In this document: in pieces, positions 15,221 to 22,174 of the stretch
Layout of the letters: each line of letters starts with the position of its first letter
Position numbering within the stretch: the stretch's first letter is position 1
From: an uncultured bacterium
Lineage (GTDB): Bacteria > Patescibacteriota > Minisyncoccia > Phycocordibacterales > UBA9973
Length of the DNA stretch: 42,959 nt
Assembly (NCBI GenBank): GCA_903888625.1
Contig: CAISUD010000035.1
Coordinates: 1-42,959, forward strand
Direction of reading: 5' to 3'
Position numbers and translations under genes: made by a program
Notes under the pieces: generated by a model
Seen by the model: the letters and a program-made list of their open reading frames with translations, nothing else
The model's database searches: none
What the model was told of the DNA's origin: nothing

Positions 15221-15466
15221 TTATTTCTTTTCAATTGCAGTCGTCGGTCTTAAAAGATATCGGCTTAGGAATATCACAATAGCAGTCACCAAAACGGCAT
15301 AAATAAATTTAGCTAAAATACCAGACTTGGCAAACGGAAAAAGAATTTCAATTAATGATTTAATTGCATCACTCCAAGCAAGTCCAGCCACAAGCCCAAG
15401 AGCCCCAGCTATATATCCAGCTGTCTGGCTTCTAATTTGGGTTTTTATTTCTTTTTTATTTATCAT
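15221..15466 (-). CDS. DUF5654-like small membrane protein
   Basis: An 81-residue protein with two membrane segments (about 17-33 and 50-68), opening with a charged MINKKEIKTQIRSQTAGY stretch and containing AGLAWSDAIKSLIEILFP. This pattern matches DUF5654 proteins, which are frequent in candidate-phyla bacteria and archaea. Function is unknown. It sits 12 nt after the DUF5679-like zinc ribbon gene and 6 nt before the transglutaminase-like gene. Confidence 0.75.
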   Translation of the reverse strand: MINKKEIKTQIRSQTAGYIAGALGLVAGLAWSDAIKSLIEILFPFAKSGILAKFIYAVLVTAIVIFLSRYLLRPTTAIEKK

Positions 15467-15478
15467 ATCAACCTGAAA

Positions 15479-15661
15479 CTATTTCAATGCCTCAGCATCA
15501 GCCTTGGACATAAACTTAAACATATTTCCTCCACAAACAGAACATTGCCCCTTAGCAGAGTAACGATTATTTTTTTCTTCTACTTTTGGATCCTTCATTA
15601 CTTGCATTGTTGGCTTATTTTCTGCATTTCTACACTTCATACACAAAGCTTTTAATTCCAT
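15479..15661 (-). CDS. DUF5679-like zinc-ribbon protein
   Basis: A 60-residue protein with two CxxC pairs (CMKCRN at the start, CSVCGG later) forming a zinc ribbon, separated by a charged linker containing MKDPKVEEKN, and ending NMFKFMSKADAEALK. This matches DUF5679-type proteins, often linked with ribosome or nucleic acid binding by guilt of association only. It is the first gene of the minus-strand set 15661-14597. The leader (15662-15710) is AT-rich with the motif ATTATTAATAA and no Shine-Dalgarno sequence. Confidence 0.78.
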   Translation of the reverse strand: MELKALCMKCRNAENKPTMQVMKDPKVEEKNNRYSAKGQCSVCGGNMFKFMSKADAEALK

Positions 15662-15720
15662 ATATTTTTTTACTAATTTTATTAATAATAATTGGACTCT
15701 TCTATTATACCACTTCCCCT

Positions 15721-15749
15721 TTGATTTTCATAGCAAAATACTATATTAT
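15721..15749 (+). promoter_or_regulatory. Promoter of the acidic zinc-ribbon gene (TTGATT-N17-TATTAT)
   Basis: TTGATT (15721-15726), 17 nt, TATTAT (15744-15749). The ATG at 15757 follows after seven nt, so the message should be leaderless. Confidence 0.6.
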
Positions 15750-15756
15750 AGAATCT

Positions 15757-15933
15757 ATGTACGATGATGAAGAAGAAACAACTGAAGAGCAAAAAGACGA
15801 CAAAGTCTGCCCCTCTTGCGGTCTACGCCAATACGGCGAGACTTGTGCCAATTGTGACGTCCTCCTAGAAAATGAAGAAAAAGAAAAAACTAAAGACGAC
15901 GACAACGAAAACGACTGGCGTGAACGCAGATAA
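15757..15933 (+). CDS. Small, very acidic zinc-ribbon protein
   Basis: A 58-residue protein: an acidic head (MYDDEEETTEEQKDDK), a CPSCGLRQYGETCANC zinc ribbon (two CxxC pairs eight residues apart) and an acidic/basic tail. The frame is open from 15586, but the upstream part is hydrophobic and overlaps the divergent gene at 15479-15661. ATG 15757 is chosen because a 17-nt-spaced promoter ends seven nt before it. Nucleic-acid or protein binding is plausible for such ribbons; no family is recognised. The thioredoxin-like gene converges on it 12 nt away. Confidence 0.65.
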   Translation: MYDDEEETTEEQKDDKVCPSCGLRQYGETCANCDVLLENEEKEKTKDDDNENDWRERR

Positions 15934-15945
15934 AATATTTTAAAA

Positions 15946-16338
15946 TTATTGTACAACCGGTAATGGGCAACCAGTTTTATCAGAAAGCATTTGCAAAGTT
16001 GCATCGCCATTTATCCTAGAACCATCTATAAATTCCCAAGTTGGATAACCCAATATTTTTTTGTCTTTACAAATCTGTGTTTGATTGGAAGCATCTGGAG
16101 TAGAACATTCTACGTAATTTAAATATTGCTTGGAAGAACCAAATAATTTCTTTTGTGCCTGGCAATGTGGACACCAAAAAGCTCCGTAAAACACAGCGCC
16201 TTTATCTTTCAAACACTCCGCAAAAGTATTGTATTTGCCAGAAGTATCCTCGCGGTTATTAAAAAAATAAACCCCAACTATTACTAAAATAACAACTACT
16301 AATACTGACAAAAAAACCTTTATTTTTGTGAATTTCAT
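15946..16338 (-). CDS. Membrane-anchored thioredoxin-like protein (VKOR-partner type)
   Basis: A 130-residue protein with an N-terminal membrane helix (about 8-26) and an extracytoplasmic thioredoxin domain: GAVFYGAFWCPHCQAQKKLFG holds the WCPHC active site, and GYPTWEF supplies the cis-proline loop. The sequence around the active site is like the thioredoxin domain fused to vitamin K epoxide reductase (VKOR) in cyanobacteria and plants, so it probably serves disulfide formation outside the membrane, with VKOR encoded elsewhere. Extra cysteines (YVECST, QICKDK, TGCPLP) also match that type. Promoter TTGCAG-N17-TATAAT ends six nt before the ATG. Confidence 0.88.
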   Translation of the reverse strand: MKFTKIKVFLSVLVVVILVIVGVYFFNNREDTSGKYNTFAECLKDKGAVFYGAFWCPHCQAQKKLFGSSKQYLNYVECSTPDASNQTQICKDKKILGYPTWEFIDGSRINGDATLQMLSDKTGCPLPVVQ

Positions 16339-16344
16339 ATAATG

Positions 16345-16373
16345 ATTATATCAAGATATCCCCTTTTCTGCAA
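16345..16373 (-). promoter_or_regulatory. Promoter of the thioredoxin-like gene (TTGCAG-N17-TATAAT)
   Basis: Minus strand -35 TTGCAG (16373-16368), 17 nt, -10 TATAAT (16350-16345), then six nt to ATG 16338. Leaderless by position. Confidence 0.7.
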
Positions 16374-16402
16374 AAATTGGATTACTAGACAAGCCCGAAA
16401 AA

Positions 16403-16469
16403 TGGTATAATGACACCAGAAAAAAGAACGCCTTAAATTGTTCTTTTTAAACTTAAAAAAGGAGGAATT
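16403..16469 (+). promoter_or_regulatory. Extended -10 promoter, leader hairpin and Shine-Dalgarno site
   Basis: TGGTATAAT (16403-16411) is an extended -10. The leader then holds a 9-bp hairpin, AAAAAGAAC (16421-16429) with GTTCTTTTT (16440-16448), and AGGAGG (16460-16465) 4 nt before a TTG start. This is the one clear Shine-Dalgarno sequence I see in the window. The U-rich hairpin could act as an attenuator or stabiliser. Confidence 0.6.
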
Positions 16470-16979
16470 TTGGAACCATTAATAATAGTGTTAAAAAACT
16501 ATTCGATGGGAATCAAAATCTCCTATCGAAAACCAAGGGTAAAAATTTTTACCCCAGATCAGATCTTATTAATCTGTACAATTTTGTCAAATGCGATAAA
16601 AGTTTCTTTATTATTATTTTTACCAAAAAATATGATGTCGCACTGGCAAATCATTCTGACAAACTTTTTAATCTCGGTTTTTATTTTTATTATTCTAATG
16701 ATACTTTGTCGAAACGATAAAGTTGATTTGTATGGAAAAATAAAAAAAAGCTATATTTCTTCTTTTAGAAAGTGGTCATTAAAAAGTTTACTCATTCAGG
16801 TATTAATATTTTTCCCATTAGTTGGAATATTTGACCCGTTTTTATTTTTTAAATATTTTAAAAATGGATCAAAAAAACAAAGAAAAATAATTCTATCATG
16901 GATATTGTTAATACCTAGCCTAATTTGTGCAAGCCAAATATGGTCGGTATTAATTTTTCTTAAGCAGATGCTATTCTAA
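16470..16979 (+). CDS. Hypothetical four-helix membrane protein with TTG start
   Basis: A 169-residue protein with four hydrophobic segments (about 30-50, 56-76, 105-127 and 136-165) and lysine/arginine-rich loops (SYRKPRVKIF, KKSYISSFRKW, KNGSKKQRK). I do not recognise the family. The start is TTG, chosen because AGGAGG lies four nt upstream; an internal ATG at codon 13 is the alternative. The gene has its own promoter, leader hairpin and terminator and is thus a single-gene unit. The strong Shine-Dalgarno site, unlike its neighbours, may point to acquisition or to deliberately different translation control. Confidence 0.65.
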   Translation: MEPLIIVLKNYSMGIKISYRKPRVKIFTPDQILLICTILSNAIKVSLLLFLPKNMMSHWQIILTNFLISVFIFIILMILCRNDKVDLYGKIKKSYISSFRKWSLKSLLIQVLIFFPLVGIFDPFLFFKYFKNGSKKQRKIILSWILLIPSLICASQIWSVLIFLKQMLF

Positions 16980-17009
16980 GAACCCTCGTTTATTCGCGGG
17001 TTCTTTTTT
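16979..17009 (+). terminator. Intrinsic terminator
   Basis: AGAACCC pairs with GGGTTCT (7 bp, plus a CG/CG extension after one mismatch) and is followed by TTTTTT. It begins at the stop codon of the preceding gene. Confidence 0.85.
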
Positions 17010-17010
17010 A

Positions 17011-17039
17011 TTGATTAAAAGCCATTTTTATATTATTGT
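17011..17039 (+). promoter_or_regulatory. Possible tRNA promoter
   Basis: TTGATT (17011-17016), 17 nt, TATTGT (17034-17039); transcription would start a few nt before the tRNA at 17054. The -10 is weak. Confidence 0.4.
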
Positions 17040-17053
17040 ATATAAACAGCCAT

Positions 17054-17124
17054 TGGGAGATCGTCTAATGGTAGGACAACGGCTTCTGGAGCCGTCTATC
17101 TAGGTTCGAGTCCTAGTCTCCCAG
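17054..17124 (+). tRNA. tRNA-Gln (anticodon CTG)
   Basis: A 71-nt cloverleaf: acceptor TGGGAGA with TCTCCCA, anticodon stem ACGGC with GCCGT around loop TTCTGGA (anticodon CTG), and T-arm CTAGG-TTCGAGT-CCTAG. U1-A72 and discriminator G73 are typical tRNA-Gln identity features. CCA is not encoded at the standard place. No terminator separates it from folD 45 nt downstream, so read-through into folD is possible. Confidence 0.95.
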
Positions 17125-17168
17125 CCCAAAACAGAAAATTAGTCTTGTATTATTAATTAAATTAAAAT

Positions 17169-18017
17169 ATGACAACAATTATTGACGGTAAAAAAATTAG
17201 TAAAGAAATTTTGGCTGAAATACAAAGAGAGATCACTCTCCTTTCTTTTCAGCCGGTATTTTGTGATGTTTTAGTAGGAGAAGATCCTGTTTCGATGCAA
17301 TATGTCAAAATGAAAGCCAAAATGGCAGAAAATATTGGTATCAAATTCCACCAAGCTTTTTTCCCTTCGGGAATCACCACTGAAAATTTAGTTCGAGAAA
17401 TCGAGACCCTAAATAAAATTGAAAATATGTGCGGAATAATCGTGCAACTTCCCCTTCCTTCATCCCTAGACCAACAAAAAGTCCTAGACGCAGTCGATCC
17501 ACATTTGGATGTAGATTGTCTAAGTACCAAAGGCAGTGAAAAATTTTATCAAGGAGATTTTTCACTAGGCTTCCCTACGGCTCTCGCTTGTCTCGCACTA
17601 CTTGATTCAACTAATTTAGGTTTGAAAGATAAAAAAATTGCTGTCCTTGGTCAAGGTAAGTTAGTAGGTAAACCTGTATCAAAATTAATTTCGGCTCGTA
17701 ATTTAAACCAAACAATTATCACTAGTGGAACGATAGATAAAGAAAAAATCCTAAAAGAAGCTGACGTTATTATTTCTGGAATGGGTAATGGTAAATATAT
17801 TAAAGGTGAAATGATTAAGGCTGGAGCTGTAATTATCGATGCTGGAACCTCAGAATCCAATGCCGGAATTGTCGGTGATGTAGACTTGGAATCAATCACT
17901 GGTATTGCAGGTTTCGTCTCACCAGTGCCAGGTGGCGTCGGACCAGTGACGGTCGCTATGCTTTTTGCCAATGTTTTAAAAGTCGCTAAGGCTCACAAAA
18001 CAAATAATATTCTATAA
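17169..18017 (+). CDS. folD: Bifunctional methylene-THF dehydrogenase / methenyl-THF cyclohydrolase FolD
   Basis: A 282-residue FolD, which interconverts methylene-, methenyl- and formyl-tetrahydrofolate using NADP. Motifs: SMQYVKMKAKMAENIGI with the catalytic YxxxK (Y45, K49), GIIVQLPLP, GQGKLVGKP for the nucleotide site, and PVPGGVGPVTVAML at the end. Two usual motifs differ: DVDCLS for DVDGF and GFPTA for PCTP. The formyl-THF product feeds PurN, whose gene lies in the purine operon converging here; folD ends one nt before the purB stop codon. The leader has ATTATTAA and no Shine-Dalgarno motif. Confident assignment. Confidence 0.95.
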   Translation: MTTIIDGKKISKEILAEIQREITLLSFQPVFCDVLVGEDPVSMQYVKMKAKMAENIGIKFHQAFFPSGITTENLVREIETLNKIENMCGIIVQLPLPSSLDQQKVLDAVDPHLDVDCLSTKGSEKFYQGDFSLGFPTALACLALLDSTNLGLKDKKIAVLGQGKLVGKPVSKLISARNLNQTIITSGTIDKEKILKEADVIISGMGNGKYIKGEMIKAGAVIIDAGTSESNAGIVGDVDLESITGIAGFVSPVPGGVGPVTVAMLFANVLKVAKAHKTNNIL

Positions 18018-18018
18018 T

Positions 18019-19380
18019 TTATTTTCCTGCAATTTTATTTGCAAATCCTATATAGGTAAGTGGCGTAAACTTTTTTAGTTCTAATTTTATTTTAGGAGTA
18101 ACTTTTAGGGTGTCAATAAATTTTGCAAAATCTTCCATCTGAATTATTTTCCCACGAGTCAATTCTTTCAAAGCTTCATACGGAATCGGATAATTTTCTC
18201 GGCGCAGAACAGTTTGGATAGCTTCAGCAATAACTTCAGGATGAGCAAGTAAATCTTCTTTTATTTTATTTTCATTCACTGAAATTTTACTTAAACCCCT
18301 TAAGAGTGAAATATAAGCCAGATATGAATGCCCAAAAGCCGTACCAAAAGAACGCTCGACTGTCGAATCAGACAAATCACGTTGCAAGCGCGAGATAGGT
18401 AATTTGCGAGCAAAAAATTCAAACAAAGCATTGGCTATCCCTAGGTTACCTTCACTATTTTCAAAATCAATCGGATTTATCTTATGAGGCATTGTCGATG
18501 AACCCACCTCCCCGGCTTTTGGTTTTTGATTGACCCAATTGTCCGAAATGTATCTCCAGATGTCTTGATTAAAATCTAAAAGAATCGTGTTTGTTCTTCT
18601 TATCGTATCAAAAATAGCCACATAGCTATCATGACATTCTATTTGAGTGGTAATTAAATTTGCTTCTAATTTTGAAACTCTACCTTGATTAAATCCATTA
18701 ATAAAATCTTTTGTAAATTTCATCCAGTCAACTTTCGGATAAGCAGCTAAATGCGCATTCCAATTTCCACTAGCACCATTTAATTTCGCTTGAATTTTTA
18801 TACTTTGTAATCCCAGCATTCTTTTTTCCAATCGAGCAGTAAAAACTTTCATTTCTTTGCCAAAAGTTGTAGGTGAAGCTGGTTGGCCATGAGTGCGAGC
18901 CAGCATTGGTAAATTTTTATATTTTTTAGCGAGATTATTTAGTTCAGAAATTATTTTATTAATTTCTGGAATCATAATTTCTTCTACAGAATCCGAAAGG
19001 ATCAAAGCATAAGAGATGTTGTTTGTATCTTCAGAGGTCAAAGCAAAATGCACCCATTCAATAGAATCCTTAAGAGTCGTTTTTTTTAATTTCTCTTTAA
19101 TAAAATACTCAACCGCTTTGACATCATGGTTGGTGACACTCTCAAAATCTTTTATCTTTTGATATGAAACATCATCAAACTTTTCATATAAATTCTCTAA
19201 AATTTTTATTTCTTTTTGAGAAAATTTTCGTAAAGCGATCTTCCCGAAACTAGATAAGGCAATTAAATATTTTACTTCCATCAATACTCGATATTTCATC
19301 AAAGCCTGTTCCGAAAAATATGGTGCCAACACCTTTGTCTTTTCATAATATCTTCCATCTAACGGGTTTATGGGTTGCAT
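18019..19380 (-). CDS. purB: Adenylosuccinate lyase
   Basis: A 453-residue member of the fumarase/aspartase superfamily that cleaves SAICAR to AICAR and adenylosuccinate to AMP. It has TSEDTNN (about 115-121), ARTHGQPASP with the conserved histidine 164, and the signature EVGSSTMPHKINP at 291-303. Length is normal for the E. coli-like type. It is the last gene of the purine operon; its ATG overlaps the purC stop codon by one base (TAATG), which suggests translational coupling. The convergent folD gene ends one base away, with no terminator visible. Confidence 0.96.
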   Translation of the reverse strand: MQPINPLDGRYYEKTKVLAPYFSEQALMKYRVLMEVKYLIALSSFGKIALRKFSQKEIKILENLYEKFDDVSYQKIKDFESVTNHDVKAVEYFIKEKLKKTTLKDSIEWVHFALTSEDTNNISYALILSDSVEEIMIPEINKIISELNNLAKKYKNLPMLARTHGQPASPTTFGKEMKVFTARLEKRMLGLQSIKIQAKLNGASGNWNAHLAAYPKVDWMKFTKDFINGFNQGRVSKLEANLITTQIECHDSYVAIFDTIRRTNTILLDFNQDIWRYISDNWVNQKPKAGEVGSSTMPHKINPIDFENSEGNLGIANALFEFFARKLPISRLQRDLSDSTVERSFGTAFGHSYLAYISLLRGLSKISVNENKIKEDLLAHPEVIAEAIQTVLRRENYPIPYEALKELTRGKIIQMEDFAKFIDTLKVTPKIKLELKKFTPLTYIGFANKIAGK

Positions 19381-20339
19381 TATATTTTACTTAAATTATT
19401 TGTAATTCTTTCCATGATTGGAGTATTAAAATCATGTTCGAAACTTTTGCCAGTAATCGTTTCATAAATTTCAATATAACGACGAGAAAGTTCGGCTACA
19501 AGTTCAATCGGTGCCTCTGGTAATTTTTCATCTTTATATGGATCACAGTTTTCTTTAAACCAAATTCGTAAAAATTCTTTATCAAAATATTCTGGCTCTT
19601 CACCTTTGTCGAGTCTCGCCTGATAACTATCAGCTTTCCAATAACGAGAAGAATCTGGAGTATGAATTTCATCAATCAACATCAATTTACCATTTTCATC
19701 CAAACCAAATTCATATTTTGTATCAACCAGGATAAGACCTTTTGAAAGTGCAATTTCTTGCCCGCGAAGAAAAATTGCTTTGGCAGTCTTCTCGACTTCA
19801 TCAACTAATTCTTTTGACATCAATCCTTCGGCCACAATCTCTTGTGGAGACAAAGTCCTGTCATGTTCTTCAAATTTTGTCGAAGGAGTAAAAACAGGCT
19901 CAGGTAATTTTTGATTTTTCTTCATGCCTTCCGGTAAAACAAAATTTCCAAAATCTCGTTTTCCATCTTGATAATGAGTCCAAAGTGAAGTTGAAGTTAC
20001 CCCAGTGATATATCCACGGACGATAGCTTCGATAGGCAAAGGAGTACATTTTCTAGCTACTAAAACATTTGGGTCAGGGATAGATAAAACATGATTTTGG
20101 ATTATATCTTTCGTCTGTTCAAAATAAAAAGCACTAATTTGATTTAACACTTCCCCTTTAAAAGGAATATGAGCAATAATCCGATCAAAAGAAGAATGCC
20201 GATCTGTTGAAACGAGCACTATTTTATCGGGCATTGTATATACATCCCGAACTTTCCCGACTTTCCTTTCCCCCAAGTTTTTAAAATCCGTTTCTTTTAA
20301 TACATCATTTATGTGTTCTTTGATTGTTTCTATATTCAT
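19380..20339 (-). CDS. purC: SAICAR synthetase
   Basis: A 319-residue phosphoribosylaminoimidazole-succinocarboxamide synthase, which joins CAIR and aspartate using ATP. Clear family motifs are GKVRDVYTMPDKIVLVSTDRHSSFD, PLPIEAIVRGYITG, LILVDTKYEFG and LMLIDEIHTPDSSRYW. At 319 residues it is of the long type (about 300 residues, as in yeast) rather than the short 240-residue type. Its start overlaps the purM stop (ATGA) and its stop overlaps the purB start, so it is tightly coupled in the operon. Confidence 0.96.
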   Translation of the reverse strand: MNIETIKEHINDVLKETDFKNLGERKVGKVRDVYTMPDKIVLVSTDRHSSFDRIIAHIPFKGEVLNQISAFYFEQTKDIIQNHVLSIPDPNVLVARKCTPLPIEAIVRGYITGVTSTSLWTHYQDGKRDFGNFVLPEGMKKNQKLPEPVFTPSTKFEEHDRTLSPQEIVAEGLMSKELVDEVEKTAKAIFLRGQEIALSKGLILVDTKYEFGLDENGKLMLIDEIHTPDSSRYWKADSYQARLDKGEEPEYFDKEFLRIWFKENCDPYKDEKLPEAPIELVAELSRRYIEIYETITGKSFEHDFNTPIMERITNNLSKI

Positions 20340-21376
20340 AGAAATATTACTTTTTTATTACCATTAATAATTTTACCAATTTCGTATATTTTAAACTCTG
20401 GATATTTTTTAAGAATTTCTAGTATCTTTTTCGATTCTTCTTTTGGAATAATTAAAACAAGACCAATCCCCATATTAAAAGTACGATACATATCAAGTTC
20501 TGGAATTTCCCCAATTTTTTGCAGATAATTAAAAATTGGGAGTACAGGCCAAGTCCCTTTTTGAATTTCAATATCTAAATTAGAAGGTAGTACTCTTGGA
20601 ATATTTTCGATGAAGCCTCCACCTGTGATATGGGCAATCCCATTTATTTCTACTCCAGTGTCTAGCATTTCAAGTACTGGTTTTGCATAATTTATATGAA
20701 CAGCAAGCAATGCTTCTCCGATAGTCATTCCAAGTTCATCCAATTTTGCATTAACTTCATTTTTCCCAATTTCAAAAAATATTTTTCGAGCCAAAGAATA
20801 TCCATTGGTATGAAGTCCGCTTGAAGCAAAACCAAGAGCAATATCTCCTTCTTTTATTTTTTCTCCAGTTATAATTTTATCTTTTTCAACTACTCCAGTA
20901 ATACATCCTGCAATATCATGTTCACCATCTCTGTAAATGCCAGGCATTTCAGCCGTCTCACCACCCAAAAGTGAAACTCCATTTTCGCGACATGCTTTAG
21001 ACATCCCACCTACCATCGCTTCCATCACGCTCGGATCTAATTTATCATGAGCGACATAATCTAAAAATGTGAGAGACCTCGCTCCCATTGCAAGTAAATC
21101 ATCACAACAATGATTCACAATATCTTCTCCGACAGAATCATATTTATTCATCATTCGAGCAACAGAAAGTTTCGTACCAACTCCATCGATACTCTGCACG
21201 AGCACTGGGTTTTTGTAAGTTTTTAAAACTTCGCCAATATCATACAGCCCGCCAAAACTACCGATACCTGTCAGCACTACTTTGGTATGGGTACTAGCTA
21301 CATCTGCTTTGATCCGGCGAACAACCTCATTCCCGGCATCAATATTCACTCCTGCTTGTGTATATAAATCACTCAT
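20336..21376 (-). CDS. purM: AIR synthetase (phosphoribosylformylglycinamidine cyclo-ligase)
   Basis: A 346-residue PurM, closing the imidazole ring of FGAM to give AIR. Visible motifs: YTQAGVNIDAGNEVV, PVLVQSIDGVGTKL, DDLLAMGA, LGGETAEMPG, GLHTNGYSLARKI and HITGGGFIENIPRVLP. The frame is open to 21403, but the nine extra residues (MLLIIFLIK) overlap the previous gene and do not belong to the family; ATG 21376 gives the standard MSDLYTQAG start, one base after the preceding stop at 21378. It overlaps purC by four bases. Confidence 0.96.
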   Translation of the reverse strand: MSDLYTQAGVNIDAGNEVVRRIKADVASTHTKVVLTGIGSFGGLYDIGEVLKTYKNPVLVQSIDGVGTKLSVARMMNKYDSVGEDIVNHCCDDLLAMGARSLTFLDYVAHDKLDPSVMEAMVGGMSKACRENGVSLLGGETAEMPGIYRDGEHDIAGCITGVVEKDKIITGEKIKEGDIALGFASSGLHTNGYSLARKIFFEIGKNEVNAKLDELGMTIGEALLAVHINYAKPVLEMLDTGVEINGIAHITGGGFIENIPRVLPSNLDIEIQKGTWPVLPIFNYLQKIGEIPELDMYRTFNMGIGLVLIIPKEESKKILEILKKYPEFKIYEIGKIINGNKKVIFL

Positions 21377-21377
21377 T

Positions 21378-21797
21378 TTAATTAAAAATATTATTAATAA
21401 CATCTACTAATTCTTCTTTATTTTTATATGGAAATATTTTTATATCTGGATTTCCTGCAAGCATAGCTGACATTTTTTTGTCGTCCACTTTATGATAGAT
21501 ACAGACAACCTTTTTATTCAAATTTTGAGCATAAGCAATTTCATAACCAACACCAAAAGATGGTACAGTAATATCAGCTATCAAAATATCAACTTTTTCC
21601 TTGATATTTTTTATATCTCGAGAATAATATTCTTCATCAGTATAGCTATTTTTACCATAACCATATTTAGCGATTGATTCATTTTTAACAAAATCACTAA
21701 GGACTTCACCGTGTTTTTGAAGTTCTTGAATGATAAAATCATACCATTCATGATGACTACTTCCTCCTCGTATTGATCCTGAAAAATATATGTTCAT
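21378..21797 (-). CDS. DNPH1-like deoxynucleoside monophosphate N-glycosidase
   Basis: A 139-residue protein of the nucleoside 2-deoxyribosyltransferase superfamily, closest in pattern to DNPH1/RCL, which hydrolyses the glycosidic bond of deoxynucleoside 5'-monophosphates. It has YFSGSIRGG at the phosphate site (about residues 4-12), ADITVPSFGVGYEIAYA with the nucleophile-type glutamate of GVGYE, and KMSAMLAG near the end, all matching human DNPH1. It lies directly before purM and after a hypothetical gene and fic, a three-gene insert in an otherwise pure purine operon. It may recycle or remove (damaged) deoxynucleotides; the physiological substrate is inferred. Confidence 0.85.
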   Translation of the reverse strand: MNIYFSGSIRGGSSHHEWYDFIIQELQKHGEVLSDFVKNESIAKYGYGKNSYTDEEYYSRDIKNIKEKVDILIADITVPSFGVGYEIAYAQNLNKKVVCIYHKVDDKKMSAMLAGNPDIKIFPYKNKEELVDVINNIFN

Positions 21798-21798
21798 T

Positions 21799-22170
21799 TT
21801 AATTAAAATAGTTAGTTTCTGGATTACGGTCTATCAATTCATGAGCTTTTTTCATTTCTTCGGGAGTATTAATATAAATAATTTTGAATTTTCCAGAAGT
21901 AATTTTATTCTGGTAATCATAATTAACTTCTAGAATATGACACAATCCCCAATAAATCCATTTACCATTTTTATTTTCAACTAGAAAATTTCTGACTGGC
22001 GGGACTTGGTATAATCTAATTCCATCTTTATCCTTAAACTCATAAACTTTCTCAATAAAATCTTCAGCTTTAAATGCATTTTTAAAATGCTCCTCCAAAA
22101 CAAGTTCTTTCGGAAAACCTTGCTCAAAAGTTATTTGCAGTGTATCGTTTATTTTTATTAATGTTCCCAT
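21799..22170 (-). CDS. Hypothetical protein in the purine operon
   Basis: A 123-residue soluble protein without signal or membrane segment. Notable stretches are MGTLIKINDTLQITFEQGFP at the start, RLYQVPPVRNFLVENKNGKWIYWGLCH in the middle and TPEEMKKAHELIDRNPETNYF at the end. I believe similar proteins occur in other candidate-phyla genomes but know no function. It is packed one base before the DNPH1-like gene and four bases after fic, so it is probably part of the same three-gene insert. Confidence 0.6.
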   Translation of the reverse strand: MGTLIKINDTLQITFEQGFPKELVLEEHFKNAFKAEDFIEKVYEFKDKDGIRLYQVPPVRNFLVENKNGKWIYWGLCHILEVNYDYQNKITSGKFKIIYINTPEEMKKAHELIDRNPETNYFN

Positions 22171-22174
22171 AATT

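Noticed and set aside
15586-15756. Longer version of the acidic zinc-ribbon protein
   Set aside because: The extra part lies over the divergent DUF5679-like gene and reads as antisense hydrophobic sequence; promoter evidence favours 15757.
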